Shown here piece after piece: positions 34,940 to 44,243 of a DNA stretch of 64,000 bases (the first letter of the stretch is position 1; each line of letters begins with the position of its first letter). Under the pieces are notes generated by a model. It ran no database searches. It was not told where the DNA came from and saw nothing but the letters and a program-made list of their open reading frames with translations. The stretch spans positions 1 through 64,000 of the forward strand of contig NZ_JBCDMW010000039.1 in NCBI RefSeq assembly GCF_038433155.1, given 5' to 3'. Position numbers and translations under genes: made by a program. The stretch comes from Luteococcus sp038433155. Lineage in GTDB: Bacteria > Actinomycetota > Actinomycetes > Propionibacteriales > Propionibacteriaceae.

Positions 34940-36328
34940 TCAGATCCCGCCCTCCAGCATCTCGGTGACCAGGGCCGCAATCGGGGAGCGCTCGGAGCGG
35001 GTCAGGGTGACGTGCGCGAACAGCGGGTTGCCCTTCAGCTTCTCCACCACCGCGGCAATCCCGTCGTGCCGGCCGACCCGCAGGTTGTCCCGCTGGGCGA
35101 CGTCGTGGGTGAGCACCACCCGGGAGTTCTGGCCGATCCGGCTGAGCACGGTGAGCAGCACATTGCGCTCCAGGCTCTGCGCCTCGTCGACGATCACGAA
35201 GGCGTCGTGCAGGCTGCGCCCGCGGATGTGGGTCAGCGGCAGCACCTCCAGCATGTCCTGGGCAATCACCTCGTCGATCACGTACTTGTTGGTCACCGCA
35301 CCCAGGGTGTCGAAGACCGCCTGACCCCACGGGGCCATCTTCTCGTTCTCCGTGCCGGGCAGGTAACCCAGCTCCTGGCCACCCACGGCATAGAGCGGCC
35401 GGAAGACGACGACCTTCTGGTAGAGCCGCTGCTCCAGCACGGCCTCCAACCCGGCGCACAAGGCCAGCGCGGACTTGCCGGTGCCGGCGCGGCCGCCCAG
35501 GGAAACGATCCCGATCTCCTGGTCCAGCAGGATGTCCAGCGCGACCCGCTGCTCGGCGGAGCGGCCGTGCAGGCCGAAGGCGTCGCGCTCGGACCGGATC
35601 AGCTTCACCGTGCCGTTGGGCATCTTGCGGCCCAGGGCGGTGCCGCCCGACGGGCAGTGCAACTTCAGCCCGGTGTGCACCGGCAACTCGTCGGCCTCCA
35701 GCACCTCGGTCTCGCCGTGCTCGTAGAGACCCTCGACGACGTGCGTGGGCACCTCCACCTCCCGCATGCCGGTCCAGCCGCTGTCGACGCCCTGCTCGGC
35801 GCGGTATTCCTGCGCCTCCAGACCGACGACCGACGCCTTGACCCGCATCGGGAGGTCCTTGCTGACCACCACGACGTCATTGCCCTCAGCGGCCAGGTTG
35901 ATGGCCACCGCCAGGATTCGGGAGTCGTTGTCCCCCAGCCGGAAGCCGGCCGGCAACCGTTCGGGATTGGTGTGGTTCAGCTCGATGTGCAGGGTCCCGC
36001 CGGTCTCGTTGACGGTCACGGGCTCGTCCAGCCGGCCATTGTCCAGCCGCAGGTCATCCAGCAGACGCAGCGCGGTGCGGGCGAAGTAGCCCAGCTCGGG
36101 GTGGTGCCGCTTGGCCTCCAGCTCCGCGATCACGACGATTGGCAGCACCACATGGTGCTCGGCAAAACGCAGCAGGGCGCGCGGATCGCTCAGCAGCACG
36201 GAGGTGTCCACCACATAGGTCTTGAGGCCGGTGCCCGTCGTCGAGGAGGCGAGGGTCTGCTCGGAAGGCTTGAGCACAAGGAGCTCCTTCATCGGTGAAG
36301 GGGCCGGTTGCTCGGCAGCCGACCCCAT
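34940..36328 (-). CDS. phoH: PhoH-family protein with N-terminal PIN domain
   Basis: The protein of 462 residues begins with a PIN nuclease domain (TYVVDTSVLLSDPRALL, with Asp and Glu metal ligands, to about residue 150) and continues with a PhoH ATPase domain (GIVSLGGRAGTGKSALAL Walker A; AFVIVDEAQSLERN Walker B). The PIN-PhoH2 fusion is an RNA helicase/RNase in mycobacteria. ATG 36292, 12 residues in, is an equally good start as neither has a clear ribosome site. Confidence 0.92.
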   Translation of the reverse strand: MGSAAEQPAPSPMKELLVLKPSEQTLASSTTGTGLKTYVVDTSVLLSDPRALLRFAEHHVVLPIVVIAELEAKRHHPELGYFARTALRLLDDLRLDNGRLDEPVTVNETGGTLHIELNHTNPERLPAGFRLGDNDSRILAVAINLAAEGNDVVVVSKDLPMRVKASVVGLEAQEYRAEQGVDSGWTGMREVEVPTHVVEGLYEHGETEVLEADELPVHTGLKLHCPSGGTALGRKMPNGTVKLIRSERDAFGLHGRSAEQRVALDILLDQEIGIVSLGGRAGTGKSALALCAGLEAVLEQRLYQKVVVFRPLYAVGGQELGYLPGTENEKMAPWGQAVFDTLGAVTNKYVIDEVIAQDMLEVLPLTHIRGRSLHDAFVIVDEAQSLERNVLLTVLSRIGQNSRVVLTHDVAQRDNLRVGRHDGIAAVVEKLKGNPLFAHVTLTRSERSPIAALVTEMLEGGI

Positions 36329-36644
36329 TCGTCATCAGGGTGTCGGTGGTGCCGGGGGACGCGCCGCATGCCGTCCGGAGCGCTGTGCTCCCGGGCCAGT
36401 CGTCGGTCCGTCCATGTCCCCCAAGCTACGACGCTCCCGGCCGCGGGGACGACGTCACGCGTCCAACTTCACACACTGTTCACCGCATCGTCAGGTGCCC
36501 CGGGCCATCCGCGACCGGGGGCCACAAGGGGCCAACGGCCAGAACAGGTACAAGAGCTGACTTCTTGGCCCCGCCGCCTGGCGCCCCAGCTGCGGACCCC
36601 CGGCGCCCACAGAAATGTCGGACCGGATGCCTAGTGTGGGTGTC
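36329..36644. promoter_or_regulatory. divergent region between phoH and the GH31 gene
   Basis: A 316-bp gap between divergently read genes; promoters for both are expected. I could not identify convincing -35/-10 elements or an operator. Confidence 0.35.
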
Positions 36645-38981
36645 ATGACGATCCTGCCCGAACACCTGCGGCTCAGTGCTGCACCCGTCGCGCCCCAGAC
36701 CTCCGTCGTGGCCGGGGAGCACTACCGGTTCACCGTCCTGACCGAACAGCTGGTGCGGTGTGAGTACTCGCCCACCGGCGTCTTCGAGGACCGGGCGACG
36801 CAGACGGTGCTGCACCGGGACCTGCCGACCCCGAACTTCCGGGTGCATCGCGACGGGAACCGGGTGCAGATCATCACCCGCGCCTTCCACCTGGACTACT
36901 CGGGCGGCGAGTTCACCCCGCAGAGCATCAGCGTGAAGGAGCTGACCGGCGGCTACCACTCGGTGTGGCGGCCGGGTGAGGAGCCGGACAGCAAGTTCGC
37001 CCAGTACGTCGGGGTGCGCACCCAGCTGGGCGGCACCGCGCGCACCCTGGACACCGTCGATGGCGCATGTGAACTGGAGAACGGGCTGGCCAACTCCTTG
37101 GGCATCACCAGCCTGGACGATTCCCACACCCTGGCGCTGACCGACGACGGGTGGGTGGCCCAACGGCCCGAAGGGAATGTGGACGTCTACGTCTTTGCCC
37201 ACGGGCAGGCCTACGCCGACGCGGTGGCTGACTTCTACCGGATCAGTGGGCCGCAGCCGGTGCTTCCCCGCTACGCGCTGGGCAACTGGTGGAGCCGCTA
37301 CCACGCCTACACCCAGGCCGAATACCAGGCGCTGGTGGAGCGCTTCGAGGCCGAGCGGCTGCCGTTCAGCGTCGCGGTGGTGGACATGGACTGGCACCTG
37401 ACCGAGATCGACGCGAAGTACGGTGCCGGCTGGACCGGCTACACCTGGAACCGGGAGCTCTTTCCGGATCACGTCGGATTCCTTTCCTGGCTGCACGAAC
37501 ACGGGTTTAAGGTGTCGCTGAATGTGCATCCGGCGGAGGGGGTGCGGGCCTTCGAGGAGGCCTACCCCCGGATGGCCCGGGCGTTGGGCATCGATCCGTC
37601 GACGGAGCTTTCCGCCACCTTCGACTTCGCGGACCCGGCCTTCATCAATGCCTACTTCGAGCAGCTGCACCACCCGCTGGAGGACGAGGGGGTGGACTTC
37701 TGGTGGCTGGACTGGCAGCAGGGCAGCCACTCCCGGATCCCGGGGCTGGACCCCTTGTGGATGCTGAACCACCTGCACTTCCTGGACTCCGGGCGTGACG
37801 GGCGTCGGCCGCTGACCTTCAGCCGCTATGCCGGGCCGGGTTCCCACCGCTACCCCGTCGGATTCAGCGGGGACACGGTGATCAGCTGGGCCTCGCTGGC
37901 CTTCCAGCCCTACTTCACGGCGACCGCCTCCAACATCGGCTACGGCTGGTGGAGCCATGACATCGGCGGGCACATGTTCGGCGTCAAGGATGACGAGCTG
38001 GCCACCCGGTGGGTACAGCTGGGTGTCTTCTCACCGGTGAACCGGCTGCATTCGTCGAATGGCATCTTCAACGGCAAGGAGCCGTGGCGGTTCAATCCCG
38101 TCGCGGAGCGGGTGATGGGAGACTTCCTGCGCCTGCGACACCGGCTGGTGCCATGGCTGTTCACGGAGAATGTGGTGGGCCATGAGGAGCTGCGGCCGCT
38201 GGTGCGGCCGATGTACTGGACCGACCCCCGGGAGCAGGTGGCCTACGCCGCGCGGAACCAGTACTGGTTTGGCCGGGACCTGTTGGTGGCACCCTTGACG
38301 ACGCCCGTCTCCCCCGCGACGCAGTGCGCCGCGGAGCGGCTGTGGCTGCCGGAGGGCCACTGGGTGGACTTCTTCACCGGGCTGGCCTACCGGGGTGGCC
38401 GCGCGGTGACGATGCACCGGCCGATCAGCCAGCTGCCGGTGCTGGCCCGGGCGGGTGCCATCATCCCGCTGAGCGGGGATGAGGACCTGCGGGTGGAGAA
38501 TCCCGCCGCGCTGGAGTTGCGGGTCTTCGCCGGGGCCGACGGCTGCTACACCCTGGTGGAGGACGACGACCGGGCCGAGCCCCGCACCGTGCGGACCCGC
38601 TTCGACTATTGCCACGCGACGGGTTGCGTGACGATCCACCCGGCTGCCGGAGACCTGAGCGTGGTGCCGGAGCGCCGCAACTACCGCTTGGTGTTGGTGG
38701 GCGCCGGGGCGGAGCAGGTGGTGGAGCTGGGGCAGGTGGCGACGGCTGCCGGTGCGACGGCCCACTTTGCCGTGCCCCTGGCCTTTGACAACCGCGTCGA
38801 GGAGCGGATCTTCGACTTCCTGGACCGGGCCCAGATGCCGATCTTCACCAAGGAGCGGGCGATGCAGCTGGTCAAGGAGCATGCGACGCCGGGCGCGCGG
38901 ATCGCCGCCCTGAGCGAGCTGGAGGGGCTGGACGACGAGGTACTGGCGGTGCTCCGGGAGCTGGTGCTCGCCCTGGAATGA
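36645..38981 (+). CDS. glycoside hydrolase family 31 enzyme (alpha-glucosidase-like)
   Basis: The 778-residue protein has a GH31 core. LGNWWSRYHAYTQAEY opens the barrel, FSVAVVDMDWH and VSLNVHPAEG line the site, FWWLDWQQG holds the probable nucleophile Asp356, and VGFSGDT holds the probable acid/base Asp410. WWSHDIGGHMFG is another family mark. The DWQQG form differs from the WxDMNE of classical alpha-glucosidases, so it belongs to a less studied GH31 group. No signal peptide is seen, so it acts in the cytoplasm. The last 80 residues form an extra helical tail. ATG 36645 is chosen over 36615. Confidence 0.87.
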   Translation: MTILPEHLRLSAAPVAPQTSVVAGEHYRFTVLTEQLVRCEYSPTGVFEDRATQTVLHRDLPTPNFRVHRDGNRVQIITRAFHLDYSGGEFTPQSISVKELTGGYHSVWRPGEEPDSKFAQYVGVRTQLGGTARTLDTVDGACELENGLANSLGITSLDDSHTLALTDDGWVAQRPEGNVDVYVFAHGQAYADAVADFYRISGPQPVLPRYALGNWWSRYHAYTQAEYQALVERFEAERLPFSVAVVDMDWHLTEIDAKYGAGWTGYTWNRELFPDHVGFLSWLHEHGFKVSLNVHPAEGVRAFEEAYPRMARALGIDPSTELSATFDFADPAFINAYFEQLHHPLEDEGVDFWWLDWQQGSHSRIPGLDPLWMLNHLHFLDSGRDGRRPLTFSRYAGPGSHRYPVGFSGDTVISWASLAFQPYFTATASNIGYGWWSHDIGGHMFGVKDDELATRWVQLGVFSPVNRLHSSNGIFNGKEPWRFNPVAERVMGDFLRLRHRLVPWLFTENVVGHEELRPLVRPMYWTDPREQVAYAARNQYWFGRDLLVAPLTTPVSPATQCAAERLWLPEGHWVDFFTGLAYRGGRAVTMHRPISQLPVLARAGAIIPLSGDEDLRVENPAALELRVFAGADGCYTLVEDDDRAEPRTVRTRFDYCHATGCVTIHPAAGDLSVVPERRNYRLVLVGAGAEQVVELGQVATAAGATAHFAVPLAFDNRVEERIFDFLDRAQMPIFTKERAMQLVKEHATPGARIAALSELEGLDDEVLAVLRELVLALE

Positions 38982-39044
38982 GCGACGACCCCTCGACCTG
39001 CCACAACGACCCAGCCCGTCCAGACTCACCAGCCAACCCCCAAC

Positions 39045-39132
39045 GACCGAGCCTGTCGAGGCCCAGCCAACCCCGCCGGCCGAGCCTGCCGAGGCCCAGC
39101 CAACCCCCAACGACCGAGCCTGCCGAGGCCCC
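39045..39132. repeat. three tandem copies of the short interspersed repeat
   Basis: Copies at 39045-39064, 39078-39098 and 39112-39132 share CCGAGCCTGYCGAGGCC; the intervals AGCCAACCCC are also alike, giving a period of about 33-34 bp. With only three units and no constant-length unique spacers it is not a CRISPR array. Confidence 0.7.
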
Positions 39133-39162
39133 TCCGGTGGAAACTTCCCCCAAACGGACTTC

Positions 39163-39189
39163 GGCCCCGCAGGCGGTGCCTGCGGGGCC
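39163..39189 (+). terminator. GC-rich hairpin after GH31
   Basis: GGCCCCGCAGGC and GCCTGCGGGGCC form a perfect 12-bp stem with a GGT loop. There is no T tract, but actinobacterial terminators often lack one. Confidence 0.55.
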
Positions 39190-39586
39190 AGGGGGTCCGC
39201 ACCCGGTAAGGGATCACGTTCATCCACCGGGCGCAGCTGCGCGCTGGGCCTTTCCCCCGAAGGGCCCATTCGGCCACCGGATCAATGATGAATTCCGGTA
39301 ACCCCGTCCACCCCGACCCGTCGGCCGGTCGAACGGTGCCGCCGACGAATCCCCCGAAAGCGTCGGCAACACGATCCATCCTGTGATGAATTGGTGGCGC
39401 GTTCAAGCCAACCCGGCCCTGCGAGCAATTCGTTCAGACGGCAGACAGTTTGCGCGCCGATTTGTCCCGTGAATGGGGGACAACACGCTGATTCATCCCG
39501 CGGCAGTGGCTTCGGACGGCAGATTCCGTGCGGATTCGCGGGGCGCGGGGCCATCAGAAGGCCACCAGGGTCCCCACTCCGAGCCC
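39190..39586. other. gene-free upstream region of the PTS gene
   Basis: Together with the repeats before it, this makes a 705-bp gap between GH31 and the PTS gene. I see no credible gene or RNA structure in this part. It may hold further regulatory sites, such as for the DeoR regulator. Confidence 0.4.
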
Positions 39587-39616
39587 TTGTGCATCGATAC
39601 ACCATGGGTCTACAGT
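39587..39616 (+). promoter_or_regulatory. promoter and LacI-type operator of the PTS gene
   Basis: TTGTGC (39587-39592) and TACAGT (39611-39616) are spaced by 18 bases as a candidate promoter. The near-palindrome GTGCATCGATACAC (39589-39602) overlaps the -35 element and differs by one base from the perfect palindrome before the glycyl radical enzyme gene. A repressor bound here would block RNA polymerase. Confidence 0.65.
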
Positions 39617-39686
39617 TCTGCCATCGGTCTTCTTTCGAATGAACTTCACTCGAAAGTTTTTCAAAACTCTCCCAAGGACGACGACG

Positions 39687-41678
39687 ATGTCAGAAGGCAA
39701 GCATCTGGTGGGGATCACCGCCTGCCCGTCAGGCGTGGCACACACCTACCTGGCTGCGGAACAGCTGCAGCAGACCGCCCTCAGCATGGGCTACACCATG
39801 GACGTGGAGACCCACGGTTCCATCGGTGTCGAGAACCGCCTCACCCAGGAATCCATCGATCGCGCCGAAGCCGTCGTGATCGCCGCGGACAAGACTGTCG
39901 AGCTGGACCGTTTCGCTGGCAAGCGCGTAGTGGTCAGCGGGGCCAGCGACGGCGTCCACAAGTCGGAGGAGCTGATCCGCAAGGCCTTGGCAGCCTCGCC
40001 CCTGGAGCTCAAGGGCTCCGGCTCACACCCGACGGGTGTCGGCGACTCGCCAATCCACGGCGACGGCATCGGCAAGGCCATCTACAAGAACCTGATGAAC
40101 GGCGTCTCCCACATGATCCCGTTCGTGGTGGTCGGCGGCCTCTTCCTGGCCTTCGCTCTGTCCCTGACAGGGGAAGCCGGCGTCCCCAAGGGCGGTTTGG
40201 CGAAGACCATCTGGGATGTCGGTGTCTTGGGCTTCACCCTGATGGTGCCCATCCTGTCGGGCTACATCGCCTACGCCATTGCCGACCGTCCGGGTCTGGC
40301 GCCGGGCATGATCACCGGCATGCTGGCCACTTCACCGGCCATCTACCATTCCGAGGCGAGCGCAGGCTTCCTCGGCGGCCTGATCACTGGCTTCGCCTCC
40401 GGATACCTGGCCTTGGCCATCAAGAAGATCCCCGTCGGTCGGTACATCCAGCCCATCATGCCGATCATCGTCATCCCCGTGGTCACCACGCTGACCGTCG
40501 GCGGGATGTTCGTCTACGTCCTGGGCGGCCCGATCGGTCACATCTACACCAGCCTCACCAGCTGGATGGCGGGCATGACCGGCGCCAGCGCCATCGTGCT
40601 GGGCATCATCCTGGGTCTACTCACCGGTTTCGACCTGGGGGGCCCGGTGAACAAGGTGGCCTACGTCACCATGGGCGCCTGCATCACCGCCGGCAACTTC
40701 GGCCCCGGCGCCATGAACGGCGTCGCCGTGGCGGTTCCCCCGATCGGTCTGGCCATCGCTGCCTTCGTTGCTCGCCGCTACTTCACCGACGCCGAGCGCC
40801 AAAACGGCATCGCGGCCCTGTTCATGGGCTGCTTCGGAATCACCGAGGGCGCAATCCCCTTCGCCGCGGCCCGACCGCTGCAGATCATCCCGGCCAACAT
40901 GATCGGCGCCGCCACTGGTGGCGCGCTGGCCGCGCTGCTGGGCCTGACCAACCGGATCTGGTGGGGTGGCCCGATCGTCGCCCTGTTGGGCGGCACCAAC
41001 AACCCGCTGCTCTTCCTGCTGTGTGTCCTGGTGGGCTCCTGCGTCACCGCGGCCATCGCCATCGGTCTCTTGGCCGTGACCCACCGCCGCACCAAGAGCA
41101 CCCAGCCCGAGCTGGCCATGTCCACGGCCGCCGCTGCCCCGCTGGCCAGTGCTCCGGCCTCCACCAACGCCCCGGTGGTCACTGGCGCCAGCGCCACCAC
41201 CACGCTGACCAAGCCCGCCGTCGTGATCACCGATTACCTGGATGTCCGCACGGTGGAGCTGAACGCTGCACCCACCAGCCGCGACGAGGCCATCCGGATG
41301 CTGGTGGAGGTGGCCGGCCGCTCCGGCAAGGTGACCGACCCTGAGGCCGTGGCCGCCGAAGCGATCCGGCGCGAGGGACAGTTCTCCACCGCCGTCGGAA
41401 ACCAGATTGCCATCCCGCACGCCAAGACCGACGGGGTGAGCAGCCCGGTGGTGGCATTCGCCCGCTCCGCCAATGGGATCGACTGGGCCTCCCCCAGCGG
41501 TGACCTGGCCGAGCTGATGTTTCTGATTGCCGTCCCGGCCGCAGCCGCTGGCAAGGAGCATCTCCAGATCCTGGCCAAGCTCTCCCGAGCCCTGGCCAAG
41601 GCACCCTTCCGAGAGGGGCTGAAGGCTGCCACCACGGACCAGGAAGTCGTCGACCTGATCCACGAGTACACGAAGTGA
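39687..41678 (+). CDS. fructose-type PTS permease IIBCA
   Basis: The 663-residue protein is a three-domain PTS permease: IIB (GITACPSGVAHTYLAAEQL, phospho-Cys13), IIC with about nine membrane segments (residues 120-460, including the LGGPIGHIYTSLTSWMAGMTGASA region), an Ala-rich linker, and IIA (about 515-663) with phospho-His578 in NQIAIPHAKTDGV. The order IIB-IIC-IIA in one chain takes phosphate from HPr and needs no other sugar-specific part. ATG 39687 has AAGGA eight bases before it. The substrate in this locus is probably not fructose; a 1,5-anhydrohexitol is inferred from the neighbours. Confidence 0.92.
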   Translation: MSEGKHLVGITACPSGVAHTYLAAEQLQQTALSMGYTMDVETHGSIGVENRLTQESIDRAEAVVIAADKTVELDRFAGKRVVVSGASDGVHKSEELIRKALAASPLELKGSGSHPTGVGDSPIHGDGIGKAIYKNLMNGVSHMIPFVVVGGLFLAFALSLTGEAGVPKGGLAKTIWDVGVLGFTLMVPILSGYIAYAIADRPGLAPGMITGMLATSPAIYHSEASAGFLGGLITGFASGYLALAIKKIPVGRYIQPIMPIIVIPVVTTLTVGGMFVYVLGGPIGHIYTSLTSWMAGMTGASAIVLGIILGLLTGFDLGGPVNKVAYVTMGACITAGNFGPGAMNGVAVAVPPIGLAIAAFVARRYFTDAERQNGIAALFMGCFGITEGAIPFAAARPLQIIPANMIGAATGGALAALLGLTNRIWWGGPIVALLGGTNNPLLFLLCVLVGSCVTAAIAIGLLAVTHRRTKSTQPELAMSTAAAAPLASAPASTNAPVVTGASATTTLTKPAVVITDYLDVRTVELNAAPTSRDEAIRMLVEVAGRSGKVTDPEAVAAEAIRREGQFSTAVGNQIAIPHAKTDGVSSPVVAFARSANGIDWASPSGDLAELMFLIAVPAAAAGKEHLQILAKLSRALAKAPFREGLKAATTDQEVVDLIHEYTK

Positions 41679-41682
41679 AGTT

Positions 41683-41724
41683 CCGTGCCCCGGGTGGATC
41701 AGACCACCATCACCCGGGGCACGG
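41683..41724. terminator. bidirectional terminator between PTS and deoR-type genes
   Basis: A perfect 14-bp stem (41683-41696 with 41711-41724; core GTGCCCCGGGTG) and 14-base loop. The DeoR stop codon lies within the loop, so the hairpin is shared by the two convergent transcripts. Confidence 0.8.
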
Positions 41725-42466
41725 ACTGCTTCAGCTGAGTCCGTGCCTCGGCGGACAGGGCATCGTCGGTGATGATCCCGTCCAGATCCTCCAGGCCAAG
41801 TACCCGCACGAAGCCCGCCCGGCCGCACTTGCTGGCGTCGGCCACCAGCCAGGTGGAGTCCGCCTGCTCCCGCATGGCCACGATCACCTCCGCACCCTCA
41901 GCAAAGGGCGTGGTCAGCCCCCGACGGGTGGTGAACCCGTCGGTCCCCACGAAAGCGTGCTGCACATGGAATTCGCGGATCGCCCTCAGCGCCACCGGCC
42001 CCACCAAGGACTCGGTCTGGCGGTGCAGGGTGCCGCCGGTGAGGATCACGGTGAGCTCGGGATTGTTGCGCGCGGCCGCGAAGACCAGCGTGGAATTGGT
42101 GACGATCTGGATCCCGCGACGGTTGGCCAGGTGCCGGACGATGGCCGAAGTGGTGGTGCCGGCCTCGATCATCAGGCTGTCGCCATCCTTGACCAGAGCG
42201 GCCGCGGCGCGTGCGATCCGTTCCTTGGCCTCCACATTGAGCCGCTCCCGCTCCAGAACATTGCGCACCGAGGTGGACTGCGCACCACCGTGGGTCCGCG
42301 CCAGCAGGCCGCGGTTCTCCAGATCCCTGAGCTGGCCCCGGATGGTCACCTCGGAGACCCCCAGGTCACGTGCCAAGCGCCCCACCGACAGGCTTCCATC
42401 CCGGGCCAGGAGGTCCAGCATGTGGGCCTCACGCTGCTGCCGGTTCATCGAAACCATGTCGGTCAC
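41699..42466 (-). CDS. DeoR-family transcriptional regulator
   Basis: The 255-residue protein has an N-terminal DeoR winged helix (NRQQREAHMLDLLARDGSLSVGRLARDLGVSEVTIRGQLRDLENRGLLARTHGGA) and a DeoRC sugar-phosphate sensor domain (MIEAGTTTSAIVRHL, NSTLVFAAARN, LTGGTLHRQTESLVGP, VGTDGFTTRRGLTTP). Members answer to phosphorylated sugars. It is read divergently from the oxidoreductase gene across 72 bp, so it may control that gene and the aldolase. The ATG could also be the one six codons in. Confidence 0.93.
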   Translation of the reverse strand: MTDMVSMNRQQREAHMLDLLARDGSLSVGRLARDLGVSEVTIRGQLRDLENRGLLARTHGGAQSTSVRNVLERERLNVEAKERIARAAAALVKDGDSLMIEAGTTTSAIVRHLANRRGIQIVTNSTLVFAAARNNPELTVILTGGTLHRQTESLVGPVALRAIREFHVQHAFVGTDGFTTRRGLTTPFAEGAEVIVAMREQADSTWLVADASKCGRAGFVRVLGLEDLDGIITDDALSAEARTQLKQSVPRVMVV

Positions 42467-42538
42467 CTTTCGTGTCAGCAGCGATCGTAACCAGAAACAA
42501 CAGATCCAATCGCTTCAATCCTAAACACAGGAGCACTC

Positions 42539-43498
42539 ATGACCATTCGTTGGGCCATCGCTGGCCCCGGCGCCCAGGCCACGGTGATGGCAGAGGAATT
42601 CGCCCACGCCGGTGACGGCATCGAGCTGATGGCCGTCGGCGCCCGGCCCGAGGACCACGGCGAGGCTTTCGCCGAGCGCTTCGGCCTGCGCCTCATGGAC
42701 TACGACAAGCTGTTCGCCGCTGAGGACGTCGACGTGGTCTACCTCGCGACGCCGCACGCCTTCCACACCGATCTGGCGCTGCGGGCCATCGAGGCCGGCA
42801 AGGCGCTGGTGGTGGAAAAGTCCTTCACCACCACCCTGACCGACACCCAGCGGATCATCGACGCCGCCCGGGAGTGCGACGTCTTCTGCATGGAGGCCAT
42901 GTGGACCCGCTTCCTGCCCGCCTACGACACCCTGCGCCGGCTCATGAGCGACGGTGTGCTGGGCGAGGTGCGCAGCGTGCAGGGCGACCTGACAGCACAC
43001 CGCGACTTCGATGACCGCAACCGGCTGTTCAATGCCGCGATGGGCGGTGGCGCGATGCTGGACCTAGGGGTCTACTGCCTGCACATGGCCACCGACCTGC
43101 TGGGGCTCCCCGAGCGATTGGCCGTCACCGGCGGCACCATGCCCAATGGCGTCGACGGTGAGGCCGGGATGCTGCTCGGCTATCCGAACGGTCGTTTCGC
43201 CACCCTCGGGATCTCCTTCAAGACCTACGGTCCGGGACGGATGGCCGTGATGGGCACCGAGGCCTGGGTGGACATCCCGCCGCGATTCCACCGGATGGAC
43301 AAGCTGGTGCTGTACCGGCCCGGCACCGAGGCCCAGCAGATCGATTGCCCGCGCGTCGGTCTGGGCTATTCCTACGAACTACGCCATGTCAGCGAATGCC
43401 TGCGATTGGGCCTCACCGAGTCCCCGCTGATGCCGCTGACCGAGACCCTGGAAGTCCAGAAGTTGATGCAGCAGGCCCTCGAAAGCCTGCGCAACTGA
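42539..43498 (+). CDS. Gfo/Idh/MocA-family oxidoreductase
   Basis: The 319-residue protein has the N-terminal NAD(P) fold (TIRWAIAGPGAQATVMAEEF), ATPHAFHTDLALRAIEAGKALVVEKSFTT with the EK motif, and the C-terminal sheet domain with GGGAMLDLGVYCLHMATDLL (Asp and His of the catalytic group). Family members oxidise or reduce sugars and their derivatives; 1,5-anhydrofructose reductase belongs to it. GGAG precedes the ATG. It leads an operon with the FSA-like aldolase 27 bases downstream. The substrate is inferred only from the locus. Confidence 0.9.
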   Translation: MTIRWAIAGPGAQATVMAEEFAHAGDGIELMAVGARPEDHGEAFAERFGLRLMDYDKLFAAEDVDVVYLATPHAFHTDLALRAIEAGKALVVEKSFTTTLTDTQRIIDAARECDVFCMEAMWTRFLPAYDTLRRLMSDGVLGEVRSVQGDLTAHRDFDDRNRLFNAAMGGGAMLDLGVYCLHMATDLLGLPERLAVTGGTMPNGVDGEAGMLLGYPNGRFATLGISFKTYGPGRMAVMGTEAWVDIPPRFHRMDKLVLYRPGTEAQQIDCPRVGLGYSYELRHVSECLRLGLTESPLMPLTETLEVQKLMQQALESLRN

Positions 43499-43525
43499 CC
43501 ACCAACCCCCACGAAAGGAACCGTC

Positions 43526-44194
43526 ATGACCACCCTTGCCCCCCTGGGCTTCTACATCGACTGCGCCGAGCAGACCGTGAGCGAGCAGTGGCTGCCCACC
43601 GGCATCTTCTCCGGTGTGACCTCCAACCCGACCCTGCTGCGGGACGCCGGAGTGCGACTGGACGACGTCGCCCCGCTCTACCAGCGCCTGCACGAGCTGG
43701 GTGCCCAGGAGATCTTCTTCCAGACCTGGGGTACCGATGCCGAGGCCCTCTACGGCAATGCCCACCGGCTGCGCGAGGCAGCTCCCGAGGCAGTGATCAA
43801 GGTGCCCGCCACCGCGATCGGTGCGCAGGCCACCGCCCGGCTGCACGCCGAACAGATCCCGGTACTGATGACCGCTGTCTACTCCGCCAAGCAGGCCCTG
43901 ATCGCGGCCGCCCTGGAGGTGGAGTACATCGCGCCCTACTTCAACCGGATGTTCATGGCCGGGCGCGACGCCGCTGCCGAGATCGCGCACATGACCCGCG
44001 CCATCCCGCAGGACGGCACCGGCCCCCTGGTGGTGGCGGCCTCGATCAAGTCTGCCGAGCACATGATCACCATGACCGACCTCGGCGTGCGCCGCTTCAC
44101 CATCTCTCCCGACGTGATTTCCGACCTCTTCGGTGACCCGCTGGCAGCCCGGGCCGTCGACGTCTTCGAGGAGCACATGGCAGGCCTGCTCTGA
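43526..44194 (+). CDS. fructose-6-phosphate aldolase / transaldolase-family (FSA-type)
   Basis: The protein of 222 residues matches the short transaldolase subfamily: SGVTSNPTLLRDAG, IFFQTWG, the Schiff-base Lys92 in AVIKVPATAIGAQA, and LMTAVYSAKQALIAA. That length fits FsaA/FsaB rather than full transaldolase. In E. coli FsaA and FsaB sit next to glycyl radical enzyme genes and are reported to cleave 1-deoxyfructose-6-phosphate to glyceraldehyde-3-phosphate and hydroxyacetone. A similar cleavage is the natural guess here. Confidence 0.9.
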   Translation: MTTLAPLGFYIDCAEQTVSEQWLPTGIFSGVTSNPTLLRDAGVRLDDVAPLYQRLHELGAQEIFFQTWGTDAEALYGNAHRLREAAPEAVIKVPATAIGAQATARLHAEQIPVLMTAVYSAKQALIAAALEVEYIAPYFNRMFMAGRDAAAEIAHMTRAIPQDGTGPLVVAASIKSAEHMITMTDLGVRRFTISPDVISDLFGDPLAARAVDVFEEHMAGLL

Positions 44195-44243
44195 GCCCTG
44201 CCATTACAGTGAGGGCCCAACCACCACGGACAGGGGCCCTGCA

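Noticed and set aside
39045..39132. CRISPR-like array after the GH31 gene
   Set aside because: Only three units, intervals are nearly identical to each other rather than unique, and there are no cas genes. It is a tandem copy of the short interspersed repeat.
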